Below are positions 54,634 through 62,985 of a stretch of DNA of 64,000 bases, piece by piece (within the stretch, counting starts at the first letter, position 1; every line of letters starts with the position of its first letter). The stretch is from Gottschalkia purinilytica. GTDB taxonomy: Bacteria; Bacillota; Clostridia; Tissierellales; Gottschalkiaceae. The position numbers were made by a program, and so were the translations under genes. The notes under the pieces are model-generated. The model ran no database searches. It was not told where the DNA came from and was given only the letters and a program-made list of their open reading frames with translations. The stretch covers positions 80,470 through 144,469 of the forward strand of contig NZ_LGSS01000009.1 of assembly GCF_001190785.1 (NCBI RefSeq), in the 5' to 3' direction.

Positions 54634-55335
54634 TTACTTTAAATAATGTATATGGCAGAACCCCCCACCTATCGCACTTGATTTTTCTCCAAGTCCTATT
54701 CCAGCTGCAATATGTGCTAGTTTTTGAGAATCTTCATCTTCATTTACATATATCTCTAGCTTATTCCCTAAAAGCTTAATATTTTTATATAGACTTGCTA
54801 TAGGTTTCTTATTCAAAATATTTATTCTTTGTATAAAGCTGTGATTAATTTTTATTTCTTCATTAAAAATTTGATTATACTTTTTTTCGAGATTTTTCTG
54901 TAGCCTATCTTGAAGCAATAGCAAATCATCTTCTCCTGCGATCCATGGTTTACCTTCAACTGTAGTTATCACTGGTGTTCTAGTATATATCTTAGTTATA
55001 TGGCGTCGTTTTATTTCTTTTTCTTCTATAGATAATACTTTTATGTATTCATCATCTAATCTTCTAAGTAAAGTTTTTATTTTAGATATAAATTCTTTAT
55101 TAAAACTTCTTATATTAAAAATATATACTTTTCCTGCTTTATAAACTTTATCTCCTTTTTCTATAGGATAAAAGATGTCATAACAAAACTTATAACATCT
55201 TTCTTTATGTAGTTTTTTTAAATAATCGTCTTCTAACATGAGTCTACTTATAGATTGTCCTATAACTTCACCAACTTTAATATAATGTACATCTTTTTTT
55301 AGGAAGATTGTATTAGTTAATTGATAAAAGCACAT
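54634..55335 (-). CDS. cas6: CRISPR-associated Cas6 endoribonuclease (type I-B)
   Basis: The 233-residue RAMP protein cuts the repeat RNA to make crRNAs. The C-terminal glycine-rich loop G-L-G-E-K-S-S-A-I-G-G-G-F is plainly visible, and the N-terminal ferredoxin-like fold starts with Y-Q-L-T-N-T-I-F-L. The His near the N-terminus (KDVHYIKVGEVIGQ) is a candidate catalytic residue. It is the first cas gene; its promoter lies in the 90 bases between it and the degenerate repeats of array 2. Confidence 0.93.
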   Translation of the reverse strand: MCFYQLTNTIFLKKDVHYIKVGEVIGQSISRLMLEDDYLKKLHKERCYKFCYDIFYPIEKGDKVYKAGKVYIFNIRSFNKEFISKIKTLLRRLDDEYIKVLSIEEKEIKRRHITKIYTRTPVITTVEGKPWIAGEDDLLLLQDRLQKNLEKKYNQIFNEEIKINHSFIQRINILNKKPIASLYKNIKLLGNKLEIYVNEDEDSQKLAHIAAGIGLGEKSSAIGGGFCHIHYLK

Positions 55336-55427
55336 TATTTTTCTCTCCTTAATTTGTTAATAAATAGAATTGAATTTTAATTTATATCCTAAAATAAGGA
55401 TATCATTGATTAATTTTCCTGTCAATA

Positions 55428-57055
55428 TATTTTTTACATATTATGTTACTATTCAACTTTTCTATCCTTTTCGTTTATAAAAAGAATATTTAAATACACT
55501 ATATGTATATATTCTACTTTTATTGTCTAATTTTAACACAAAGTATAACTTTTGTATATAAATATTATGTACTATATTCAAATATAAATGCTACATTACT
55601 GTTCAGGTGGTTAATAAAATGAACAGCAGATTCGATTGAAGAATTCACATACATACTCGCTACTATTCAATTTCAATCTTTAGGCCAGTCCTCATTTTCT
55701 GCCAAATTTAAATACACACTATGTTACTGTTCAACGATAATTAAACTCTAAGAAGAAGTGTAGAACACCATCATTTAAATACATACTATGTTACTGTTCA
55801 ACACACCGATTATATAAGGAGCAAATTGGCTTACCTTCATTTAAATACATACTATGTTACTGTTCAACAGCAGATGCAATAGATGAATGTGGCGGGACTG
55901 CCGAATTTAAATACATACTATGTTACTGTTCAACTAGATATGAACTATATACAGATGCTAGAGATTTATCATTTAAATACATACTATGTTACTGTTCAAC
56001 ACTGATCCTCGTATGTCCCAGTTCTTCCCATCCTGATTTAAATACATACTATGTTACTGTTCAACGACATGCTACATTCCTTCAAGCTCAATCGAGGGCA
56101 AATTTAAATACATACTATGTTACTGTTCAACTCTTCCCCTCCTTCTGCGAATAATTGTAAATTCATCTATTTAAATACATACTATGTTACTGTTCAACCC
56201 TTGCGAGAACTTCTGATCTTGTTACGGATAGTAATTTAAATACATACTATGTTACTGTTCAACTTTAACAGACAATCAAAGAAATCAAGGATTCTCCTTA
56301 TTTAAATACATACTATGTTACTGTTCAACCTACGACATGGAGAGATAAGCAGGAAGTTACTCAATTTAAATACATACTATGTTACTGTTCAACACGCTTT
56401 AATTAAATTTGATAGAAAATATAAAGGTTAATTTAAATACATACTATGTTACTGTTCAACTTTGGAGGAATTAACTCTAGTTTATCTTTTGCATCATATT
56501 TAAATACATACTATGTTACTGTTCAACTTACTCTTCATCAACATAATCATTACAAATAATATGATTTAAATACATACTATGTTACTGTTCAACTTTTGAA
56601 TACTTTTCGCTTTCTTTATAGCCTTCTCAATTTAAATACATACTATGTTACTGTTCAACACATGAGGAAAGAATTTCAAACTTAGAAAACAACAATTTAA
56701 ATACATACTATGTTACTGTTCAACTTTTGCGAAAATGTCTTTCCTTCTTTTAATGCTTCTATTTAAATACATACTATGTTACTGTTCAACTTAGCTCCTA
56801 GTGGATTTACCATCTTTCCAGTTGATATTTAAATACATACTATGTTACTGTTCAACTCTGTCCTTTCTAATATATCTAAATAAGTATCTAAAATTTAAAT
56901 ACATACTATGTTACTGTTCAACTAGTAAAAATATTTCTTAACTCTATTGCATATTATATTTAAATACATACTATGTTACTGTTCAACACTACTATTCCAG
57001 CTATGCAGTATACTGCCACCTACGGATTTAAATACATACTATGTTACTGTTCAAC
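55428..57055 (-). CRISPR. CRISPR array 2, 21 good repeats plus 4 decayed
   Basis: From 55706 to 57055 there are 21 copies of the same 30-base repeat as array 1, with 20 spacers of 35-38 bases; the copy at 55706 has one change. Four more decayed copies lie beyond it at 55643-55671, 55576-55607, 55488-55517 and 55428-55457, with steadily more changes toward the leader-distal end. The orientation is minus, with the leader at 57056-57225. The newest spacer is at 56988-57025. The repeat is identical to array 1, so one Cas6 serves both. Confidence 0.97.
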
Positions 57056-57225
57056 TACTGTAATTTACACAAATATAATTTTATATTATGTGTTATAGTC
57101 AGCTAATAATCACATTTATTAATTATTTTACCAAGTTCAACCTTTATTTACAATATATCTATATTATATACATATAAGTTGCTATTTTTCAATGATAATA
57201 ACAATTTACAAGCTTAATTAGTTGG
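57056..57225 (-). promoter_or_regulatory. Leader of array 2
   Basis: The leader separates array 2 from the ileS terminator. It shares TTTTACCAAG (57126-57135, 70 bases from the repeat), TATTTTTCAAT (57183-57193, 127 bases) and a TTGGTAAA box (57222-57229, 166 bases) with the leader of array 1. TTTTACCAAG and TTGGTAAA are inverse copies of one another. The outer box runs straight into the ileS terminator. Confidence 0.75.
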
Positions 57226-57228
57226 TAA

Positions 57229-57260
57229 AAAACCCCCGAAAATAATTTTTTCGAGGGTTT
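57229..57260 (-). terminator. Terminator of ileS
   Basis: AACCCCCGAAAA pairs with TTTTCGAGGGTT around a six-base loop, with a T-run on the minus strand. It lies eight bases beyond the ileS stop codon. An identical copy stands at 44435-44466. Confidence 0.85.
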
Positions 57261-57267
57261 CAATTTA

Positions 57268-60200
57268 TTAGTTATTCACTTTTTCTAACTTTATTCCTGT
57301 ATCATGTCCATTTAAGTTGTGTTTTTCTAAATTATCATCTGAAACTTTTTCTATATTTATTGCTAATGTTTCTTGTTTTATATAATCACTATAAGCTTCT
57401 ACTGCTTTAGTTATATCATCATTTCCATTAAAGTAAATGTTTATGTTATCCATCATTTCGTATCCGTTATTTTTTCTCATCTGTTGTACCTTAGATATGA
57501 ATTCTCTTGCATATCCTTCATTTAATAGTTCTTCTGTCAAAGTTGTATCTAAAATAACAAATAAGTTATTTTCCATAGCAACATTGAATCCTTCTTTGGC
57601 GATTATATTTATCATTACAAAGTCTTTTGTAATTTCAAAATTTTCTCCATCAAGATCAAGAGTTATAGTTTCTCCATTTTCTAATTTTGGTACTGCTGAT
57701 GATGCATCTAAGCTTTGCAATGCTTTTCCAAATATCTTAATTTTTGATCCTAGCTTAGGTCCAGCTTCTCTAAAGTTTGGTTTTAGATTAAAGTCCATAT
57801 ATTCTTTTAAGTCTTTAGCAAATACCACTTCTTTAACATTTAGTTCTTCTTTAATAAGTGGTACTAAATCTGAAATGATACTCTCATACTTACCATCTAT
57901 TAGTACTTTCTGTATTGGCTGACGTACTTTTATCTTTTCTGCTTCTCTTGAAGCTCTACCAAGTCCTACTAGATCTCTTACAAGATCCATTTTTTCTTCT
58001 ATATTTTTATTTATTAAGCTTTCATCTAATACTGGATAATCACTTAAATGAACAGATAATTCTCCAGTTAATTTTGTATATAATTCTTCTGAAATATATG
58101 GTGCAAATGGAGCTATCATTTTAGAGATTCCCACTAATATTTCATATGTTGTATTATAAACTGCTTTTTTATCTTCAGTTAATTCTGACTCCCAGAAACG
58201 TCTTCTTGAACGTCTTATATACCAGTTGGATAAATCTTCATTTACAAAATCTTGTATCTTTCTAACAACTTTAGTCAGATCAAAAGCTTTTAATTCAGTT
58301 TCAACATCTCTTAATAAACTATTGTATTTAGATATTATCCATCTATCTAGTTCTGGTCTATTTTCTATTTGTACGTAAAAATCTTTAGGATTTACGTTAT
58401 CTGTATTAGCATATAGTGTAAAGAAGTTATATACATTTTTAATAGTTCCAAAGAACTTACTTACAACTTCTTTTAATCCATCTTCATCAAATCTAGTTGG
58501 AGTCCATGCTGGAGATACGTATAATAGATACCATCTTAATGCATCTGCTCCATACTTATCAAACAGTTCAAATGGATCAACAGTATTTCCTTTTGACTTA
58601 GACATTTTCTTTCCTTCTTTATCTAAGATAAGGTCGTTTACTAATACTCTCTTATATGGTGACTTTCCAGTAACAAATGTTGAAATTGCTAATAGTGAAT
58701 AGAACCATCCTCTCGTTTGGTCTATTCCTTCACATATAAAGTCGGCTGGGAATAATTCTTCAAATACTTCTTTATTTTCAAATGGATAATGATGTTGAGC
58801 AAATGGCACAGATCCGCTATCGAACCAACAGTCTATAACATCTTTAACTCTTGTCATTTGACTACCACATTTATCACATTTAATGTGTACTTCATCAACA
58901 TAAGGTCTGTGTAACTCTATATTTTCATCTATATTTTCTATAGCTTTTTCTGCTAGTTCTTTTCTTGATCCTATACTTTCTAAATGACCACACTCACATC
59001 TCCAGATATTAAGAGGAGTTCCCCAATATCTACTTCTAGATACAGCCCAATCATTTAAGTTTTCTAACCAGTTACCAAATCTCTTTTCTCCTACATAATC
59101 TGGATACCACTCTACAGAATTATTATTTTCTATTAGTTTATCTTTTAGTTTTGTCATTTCTATATACCAACTTGGTTTTGCATAGTATAAAAGTGGTGTT
59201 TTACATCTCCAACAATGAGGATAATTATGAGCAATTTTTTCTTTCTTAAATAATTTTCCTTCTCCATGTAACCATTTTATAATGTCTATATCAGCATCCA
59301 TTACAAACATGCCTTTCCAAGGAGTATCTATATATTTACCATCTTCATTAACTGGTTGTAATACAGGTAAATCATATCTTCTTCCTGTGTTGTAGTCATC
59401 TTCACCAAATGCCGGTGCTGTATGAACTATACCTGTACCATCTTCTGTTGTTACATAATCTGCAACCGTTACAAAGAATGCTTTTTTATCTGCTTTGACA
59501 AAAGGCATAAGTTGTTCATATTCAATATATTCTAAATCTTTACCTTTCATTTCTTCTAATACTTCAAATTCTTGATCTCCAAATACTTTTTTAGATAGTG
59601 TTTTTTCTACATAATAAACTGTTCCTTCTGATTTCACTTTCAAATATGTTGCTTCTGGACTTACAGTTAATGCAACATTTGAAGCTAATGTCCAAGGAGT
59701 TGTTGTCCAAACTAAGAAGTATTCATCCGCATCTTTTCTTTTGAATTTAACTATAACTGTATTTGTTTTTACTTCTTCATAACCTTGAGCAACCTCATGT
59801 GAAGCAAGTCCTGTACCACATCTTGAACAGTATGGTAATATTTTATGACCTTCATAAATATATCCTTCTTTAAAGAATTTATTTAATATCCACCAAACTG
59901 ATTCAATATAGTTATTATCAAGTGTTATATATGGGTTATCTAGATCTATGGCATAAGCCATACGTCTAGTCATTTCTCTCCAGAGGCCTTCATACTTAAA
60001 TACAGATTCTCTACATTTTTCATTGAATTTATCTATTCCATAATTCTCAATATCATGTTTATCTTTTAACTTAAGCTCTTTTTCTACTTCTATTTCTACA
60101 GGTAATCCATGAGTATCCCATCCAGCTTTTCTTTTTACCTGATAGCCTTTCATAGTTTTATATCTACATACTGAGTCTTTTAAAGTTCTGGCTATAACAT

Positions 60201-60375
60201 GATGTATTCCAGGTCTACCATTAGCTGTAGGTGGTCCTTCATAGAATACAAATGGCTTTGCTCCCTCTCTATTTTCTATACTCTTCTTCAATATATCTAT
60301 TTCGTCCCAGAATTTTGATAATTCTTTTTCATTTTCACTGACTGATAAGTTGGATAGTTCTTTAAATTTTTCCAT
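57268..60375 (-). CDS. ileS: Isoleucyl-tRNA synthetase, IleRS2-like with GxHH motif
   Basis: The 1035-residue class I enzyme charges tRNA-Ile. The signature usually written HxGH reads G56-I-H58-H59 in TANGRPGIHHVIARTLKD, a swap of the first and third positions. KMSKS is intact at residues 590-594. The G-W-D-T-H-G-L-P-V-E block and the C-terminal extension without a Zn-binding end are those of the IleRS2 type, which is naturally resistant to mupirocin; the swapped form is reported to be hyper-resistant. Two Cys pairs near residues 480-510 (RCECGH; KCDKCG) are visible inside the protein. A T-box leader controls the gene and its terminator follows. Confidence 0.93.
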   Translation of the reverse strand: MEKFKELSNLSVSENEKELSKFWDEIDILKKSIENREGAKPFVFYEGPPTANGRPGIHHVIARTLKDSVCRYKTMKGYQVKRKAGWDTHGLPVEIEVEKELKLKDKHDIENYGIDKFNEKCRESVFKYEGLWREMTRRMAYAIDLDNPYITLDNNYIESVWWILNKFFKEGYIYEGHKILPYCSRCGTGLASHEVAQGYEEVKTNTVIVKFKRKDADEYFLVWTTTPWTLASNVALTVSPEATYLKVKSEGTVYYVEKTLSKKVFGDQEFEVLEEMKGKDLEYIEYEQLMPFVKADKKAFFVTVADYVTTEDGTGIVHTAPAFGEDDYNTGRRYDLPVLQPVNEDGKYIDTPWKGMFVMDADIDIIKWLHGEGKLFKKEKIAHNYPHCWRCKTPLLYYAKPSWYIEMTKLKDKLIENNNSVEWYPDYVGEKRFGNWLENLNDWAVSRSRYWGTPLNIWRCECGHLESIGSRKELAEKAIENIDENIELHRPYVDEVHIKCDKCGSQMTRVKDVIDCWFDSGSVPFAQHHYPFENKEVFEELFPADFICEGIDQTRGWFYSLLAISTFVTGKSPYKRVLVNDLILDKEGKKMSKSKGNTVDPFELFDKYGADALRWYLLYVSPAWTPTRFDEDGLKEVVSKFFGTIKNVYNFFTLYANTDNVNPKDFYVQIENRPELDRWIISKYNSLLRDVETELKAFDLTKVVRKIQDFVNEDLSNWYIRRSRRRFWESELTEDKKAVYNTTYEILVGISKMIAPFAPYISEELYTKLTGELSVHLSDYPVLDESLINKNIEEKMDLVRDLVGLGRASREAEKIKVRQPIQKVLIDGKYESIISDLVPLIKEELNVKEVVFAKDLKEYMDFNLKPNFREAGPKLGSKIKIFGKALQSLDASSAVPKLENGETITLDLDGENFEITKDFVMINIIAKEGFNVAMENNLFVILDTTLTEELLNEGYAREFISKVQQMRKNNGYEMMDNINIYFNGNDDITKAVEAYSDYIKQETLAINIEKVSDDNLEKHNLNGHDTGIKLEKVNN

Positions 60376-60461
60376 ATTATCATCCTTTCAATATAGTATA
60401 TAGTTTTGTTAAAGTTTGAGGATATCTATAGTTTAAAATTATATTACATGTTATATAAAAA

Positions 60462-60720
60462 TAGAAAAGCCCCTAAGTTCAAAACTTAGGGACGAATATA
60501 CCGTGTTACCACCCAAATTATAAAAGTAAATGAATACTCTTATCACTCATTATATTTTAACGTATCTCTACGTGATGTCTTACTATCATTTTCAGACAAC
60601 AAGCTCTAAGGTGATCTTCATAAAAGATAAAGTTAATAGTCTCTCAGCAACCAACTATCTCTCTGTGAACTCTTTCAATTATTACTTTCCTCATCATAGC
60701 TTTTTTTATACAGTTTGATT
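60462..60720 (-). ncRNA. Ile-specific T-box leader of ileS
   Basis: The minus strand carries the T-box core GGGTGGTAACACGG (60501-60514) followed by the terminator stem CCCTAAGTT/AACTTAGGG and a T-run (60462-60492). A Stem I-type region lies upstream with AGAGAG and GTTGGTTGCTGAGAG. The specifier loop reads GAAGATCACC, so the specifier codon is ATC (60613-60615 on the plus strand, GAT), which matches uncharged tRNA-Ile. Uncharged tRNA would favour the antiterminator and raise ileS transcription. Confidence 0.93.
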
Positions 60721-60721
60721 T

Positions 60722-60751
60722 ATAATATATCAAAATATGTTTTTTTGTCAA
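60722..60751 (-). promoter_or_regulatory. Sigma-A promoter of the T-box-ileS transcript
   Basis: On the minus strand TTGACA (60746-60751) and TATTAT (60722-60727) are 18 bases apart, just upstream of the T-box leader. Both hexamers are close to the vegetative consensus. Confidence 0.75.
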
Positions 60752-60787
60752 GCTTATTTATTAATTTATTAAGATTTCTTCATATTT

Positions 60788-61519
60788 TCAAAGTATTTCT
60801 ACACTAGGAGACAATTTATATATTATATTCTTTCTTTCAACCATTATTTTTATTCGCTCTGATAGTTCTTTATCATCTTTTATCATATAGAATAATTCTT
60901 TATTAGGATTTATAACTATTGGATTTCCTACTAATTTTAACATTGAGTAATCTCCTGTAGTATCTCCATACGCAAAACTGTTTTCCAAATCTACATTATA
61001 TTTTTCTAATAATTCGTTTATTGCCAAATGTTTTCTTTCAGACTGCCACATAGGCTTTAATTTACCAGTAAAGTTATTATTCTCATCTACTTCATAAATA
61101 GATGCCCTATACTCTGTAACTTCATACTTTTCAGCCATTCTTGATACTAGAAAATCTGGACTTCCTGATATAAAGAATATATTATGGCCCTTTTCCTTAT
61201 GATATTTTATCCTATCCCTTGAATATTTATATACTTTATCTCCATTTAAACTTATAACTTGATTTGCTATAAATTCAATATAAGATTTATTCACTCCTTT
61301 TAATTGTTCAACATATATTTCAGCAAGTTCTTCTAGATATACTTCAAAATCTGCATATCTTCTTTCCCATTCTAAATACGTATGCTTAACTTGATTATGC
61401 CATATTGCTGGATCTATAACCTCATATTTTATGAGCTTTTTAAAATGTTCAATCATAAGCGAATTTCTATAAATGGTTCCATCAATATCAAAAAAAGCTG
61501 CTATATTTTTTCCCCCCAC
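60788..61519 (-). CDS. HAD-superfamily phosphatase (SerB-like, HAD-IB)
   Basis: The 243-residue cytosolic protein has motif I AFFDIDGTIYRN with the nucleophile Asp and acid Asp, motif II F-F-I-S-G-S-P-D, and motif III/IV FAYGDTTGDYSM. The cap is inserted after motif I, as in class IB (SerB/PSPase-like) enzymes. The substrate is a small phosphomonoester, not defined here. It begins at GTG 61519; an ATG two bases upstream is out of frame and leads to a stop, so GTG with AGGAGGGG six bases away is the real start. Confidence 0.85.
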   Translation of the reverse strand: MGGKNIAAFFDIDGTIYRNSLMIEHFKKLIKYEVIDPAIWHNQVKHTYLEWERRYADFEVYLEELAEIYVEQLKGVNKSYIEFIANQVISLNGDKVYKYSRDRIKYHKEKGHNIFFISGSPDFLVSRMAEKYEVTEYRASIYEVDENNNFTGKLKPMWQSERKHLAINELLEKYNVDLENSFAYGDTTGDYSMLKLVGNPIVINPNKELFYMIKDDKELSERIKIMVERKNIIYKLSPSVEIL

Positions 61520-61652
61520 ATGTATCCCCTCCTATTATTATAATTATCGTTATTAAGTATTCTTAATCATATCCTAATATCATCCTTTTAAATCAATTTA
61601 ATTTAACTTTTTGTATTTTAAACTAATTATATTTAATTTAATTTAATTAATC

Positions 61653-61680
61653 ACCAAAAAAATTACTTAAGCATAGTATA
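61653..61680 (+). promoter_or_regulatory. Sigma-K-like promoter of the peptide array
   Basis: ACC at 61653-61655 is followed by 16 bases and then CATAGTATA at 61672-61680, a full match to AC-N16/17-CATAnnnTA. The start codon of the first peptide lies 41 bases downstream. The same -10 sequence precedes the Tyr-rich gene at 33324. No vegetative promoter was seen in front of the array. Confidence 0.5.
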
Positions 61681-61720
61681 TATTGACTCTTAAAATTTTT
61701 CTATTTAAGGAGGTGTCACT

Positions 61721-61813
61721 ATGACTGGAACAGCTAATTGCGATGGAGGTATAAGAACTGACCTATTATTTTTCTTCCTATTACTGGTAGTTTTATTCTG
61801 CTTCTGTTGGTAA
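61721..61813 (+). CDS. Tandem small membrane peptide 1
   Basis: The 30-residue peptide opens M-T-G-T-A-N-C-D-G-G and ends in a hydrophobic segment LLFFFLLLVVLFCFCW. It is the most divergent of eight tandem copies: the N-terminus lacks the S-E-S-K-G-L-W lead of the others. The ATG follows AAGGAGGTG. A single membrane helix with two terminal Cys and Trp is predicted. The family is not recognised, though its build recalls the YjcZ-type sporulation peptides of Bacillus. Confidence 0.75.
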   Translation: MTGTANCDGGIRTDLLFFFLLLVVLFCFCW

Positions 61814-61893
61814 TATTTAAAATTAATTATAACCAAATTTAATATCATTAGATATATTAAAAATAGCTTAAAATTTAGAGAGGAGGTTTCATT

Positions 61894-61992
61894 ATGTCTG
61901 AATCTAAAGGTCTATGGCATGGAGATGGTATAGGAAGTGAATTATTATTCTTCTTCTTATTACTAGTAGTTTTATTCTGCTTCTGTTGGTAA
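61894..61992 (+). CDS. Tandem small membrane peptide 2
   Basis: The 32-residue peptide begins MSESKGLWHGDGIGSE and ends in LLFFFLLLVVLFCFCW. The ATG has GAGGAGGTTTC upstream. The His at position 9 replaces the Cys of copies 3-7. The hydrophobic block is identical to copy 3. Confidence 0.8.
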   Translation: MSESKGLWHGDGIGSELLFFFLLLVVLFCFCW

Positions 61993-62075
61993 TATTCAAA
62001 ATTAATTGTAACCAAATCTAATGATTATCCATATATTGAAAGTAGTTATAATATTTTAAAAGGAGGTTTTTTGTT

Positions 62076-62177
62076 ATGTCTGAATCTAAAGGTCTATGGT
62101 GTGGTGGAGATGGTATAGGAAGTGAATTATTATTCTTCTTCTTATTACTAGTAGTTTTATTCTGCTTCTGTTGGTAA
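62076..62177 (+). CDS. Tandem small membrane peptide 3
   Basis: The 33-residue peptide begins MSESKGLWCGGDGIGSE and ends LLFFFLLLVVLFCFCW. The Trp-Cys-Gly-Gly motif appears here for the first time in the array. AAAGGAGGT precedes the ATG. Confidence 0.8.
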   Translation: MSESKGLWCGGDGIGSELLFFFLLLVVLFCFCW

Positions 62178-62260
62178 TATTCAAAATTAATTGTAACCAA
62201 ATCTAATGATTATCCATATATTGAAAGTAGTTATAATATTTTAAAAGGAGGTTTTTTGTT

Positions 62261-62383
62261 ATGTCTGAATCTAAAGGTCTATGGTGTGGTGGAGATGGTA
62301 TAGGAAGTGAATTATTATTCTTCTTCTTATTACTAGTAGTTTTATTCTGTTGCTGTAGTGGTGGCGGATTTGGTAAATGGTAA
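62261..62383 (+). CDS. Tandem small membrane peptide 4
   Basis: The 40-residue peptide has the same lead and hydrophobic block as copy 3 but continues as C-C-C-S-G-G-G-F-G-K-W. It contains three adjacent cysteines after the helix. The upstream spacer is identical to that of copy 3. Confidence 0.8.
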   Translation: MSESKGLWCGGDGIGSELLFFFLLLVVLFCCCSGGGFGKW

Positions 62384-62429
62384 TTAGTTAAATACTTTAT
62401 AAAATGATTATTTTAAGGAGGTTTTTAAC

Positions 62430-62549
62430 ATGTCTGAATCTAAAGGTCTATGGTGTGGTGGAGATGGCATAGGAAGTGAACTATTATTCTTCTTCCTATT
62501 ACTAGTAGTTTTATTCTGCTTCTGTGGTGGTGGATTCGGTAAGTGGTAA
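62430..62549 (+). CDS. Tandem small membrane peptide 5
   Basis: The 39-residue peptide has MSESKGLWCGGDGIGSE, the conserved hydrophobic block, and the tail F-C-G-G-G-F-G-K-W. AAGGAGGTT precedes the ATG by about nine bases. Confidence 0.8.
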   Translation: MSESKGLWCGGDGIGSELLFFFLLLVVLFCFCGGGFGKW

Positions 62550-62614
62550 TTACCAATACATTTTAACTTAGTAAATATTAATTTAATATATTATTTTAAA
62601 GGAGGTTTTTTAGT

Positions 62615-62734
62615 ATGTCTGAAAGCAAAGGCTTATGGTGTGGTGGCGGTGGTATAGGAAGTGAACTATTATTCTTCTTCCTATTACTAGTAGTTTTATT
62701 CTGCTTCTGTGGTGGTGGATTCGGTAAGTGGTAA
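62615..62734 (+). CDS. Tandem small membrane peptide 6
   Basis: The 39-residue peptide differs from copy 5 by Gly for Asp in the G-G-G-G-I-G-S-E lead. The DNA differs at several silent sites, including AGCAAAGGCTTATGG for the lead, so it belongs to a separate subgroup with copy 7. Confidence 0.8.
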   Translation: MSESKGLWCGGGGIGSELLFFFLLLVVLFCFCGGGFGKW

Positions 62735-62799
62735 TTACCAATACATTTTAACTTAGTAAATATTAATTTAATATATTATTTTAAAGGAGGTTTTTTAGT

Positions 62800-62919
62800 A
62801 TGTCTGAAAGCAAAGGCTTATGGTGTGGTGGCGGTGGTATAGGAAGTGAACTATTATTCTTCTTCCTATTACTAGTAGTTTTATTCTGCTTCTGTGGTGG
62901 CGGATTCGGTAAGTGGTAA
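62800..62919 (+). CDS. Tandem small membrane peptide 7
   Basis: The 39-residue product is identical to that of copy 6. The DNA unit, including the upstream spacer, is almost identical at a 185-base offset, so this is the most recent duplication. Confidence 0.8.
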   Translation: MSESKGLWCGGGGIGSELLFFFLLLVVLFCFCGGGFGKW

Positions 62920-62985
62920 TTTTAGATACATTTTAAATGTCAATATTAATTTGACACAAATATTATCTTAAAGGGGGATATTCTA

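Larger units (their letters stand above)
61920..62919 (+). repeat. Tandem 185-bp repeat units in the peptide array
   Basis: Bases 61920-62164 appear identical to 62105-62349, an offset of 185 bases that spans gene and upstream spacer. The units around 62615 and 62800 also repeat at 185 bases, with one T/C difference in the coding part. Start codons lie 173, 182, 185, 169, 185, 185 and 186 bases apart. The repeats indicate recent unequal recombination or gene conversion. Confidence 0.85.

Noticed and set aside
57226..57276. The ileS terminator copy regarded as a chance similarity of two terminators.
   Set aside because: The identity covers 51 bases, including the loop, the stop codon region and coding bases, and continues into a second ileS match; chance is not credible.
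60376..60461. A separate small gene between ileS and its T-box.
   Set aside because: The stretch is the normal leader between the T-box terminator and the ileS ribosome site; no frame is present.
62018..62200. A 60-residue minus-strand frame inside the peptide array.
   Set aside because: It is antisense to peptide 3 and its spacers, with no ribosome site.
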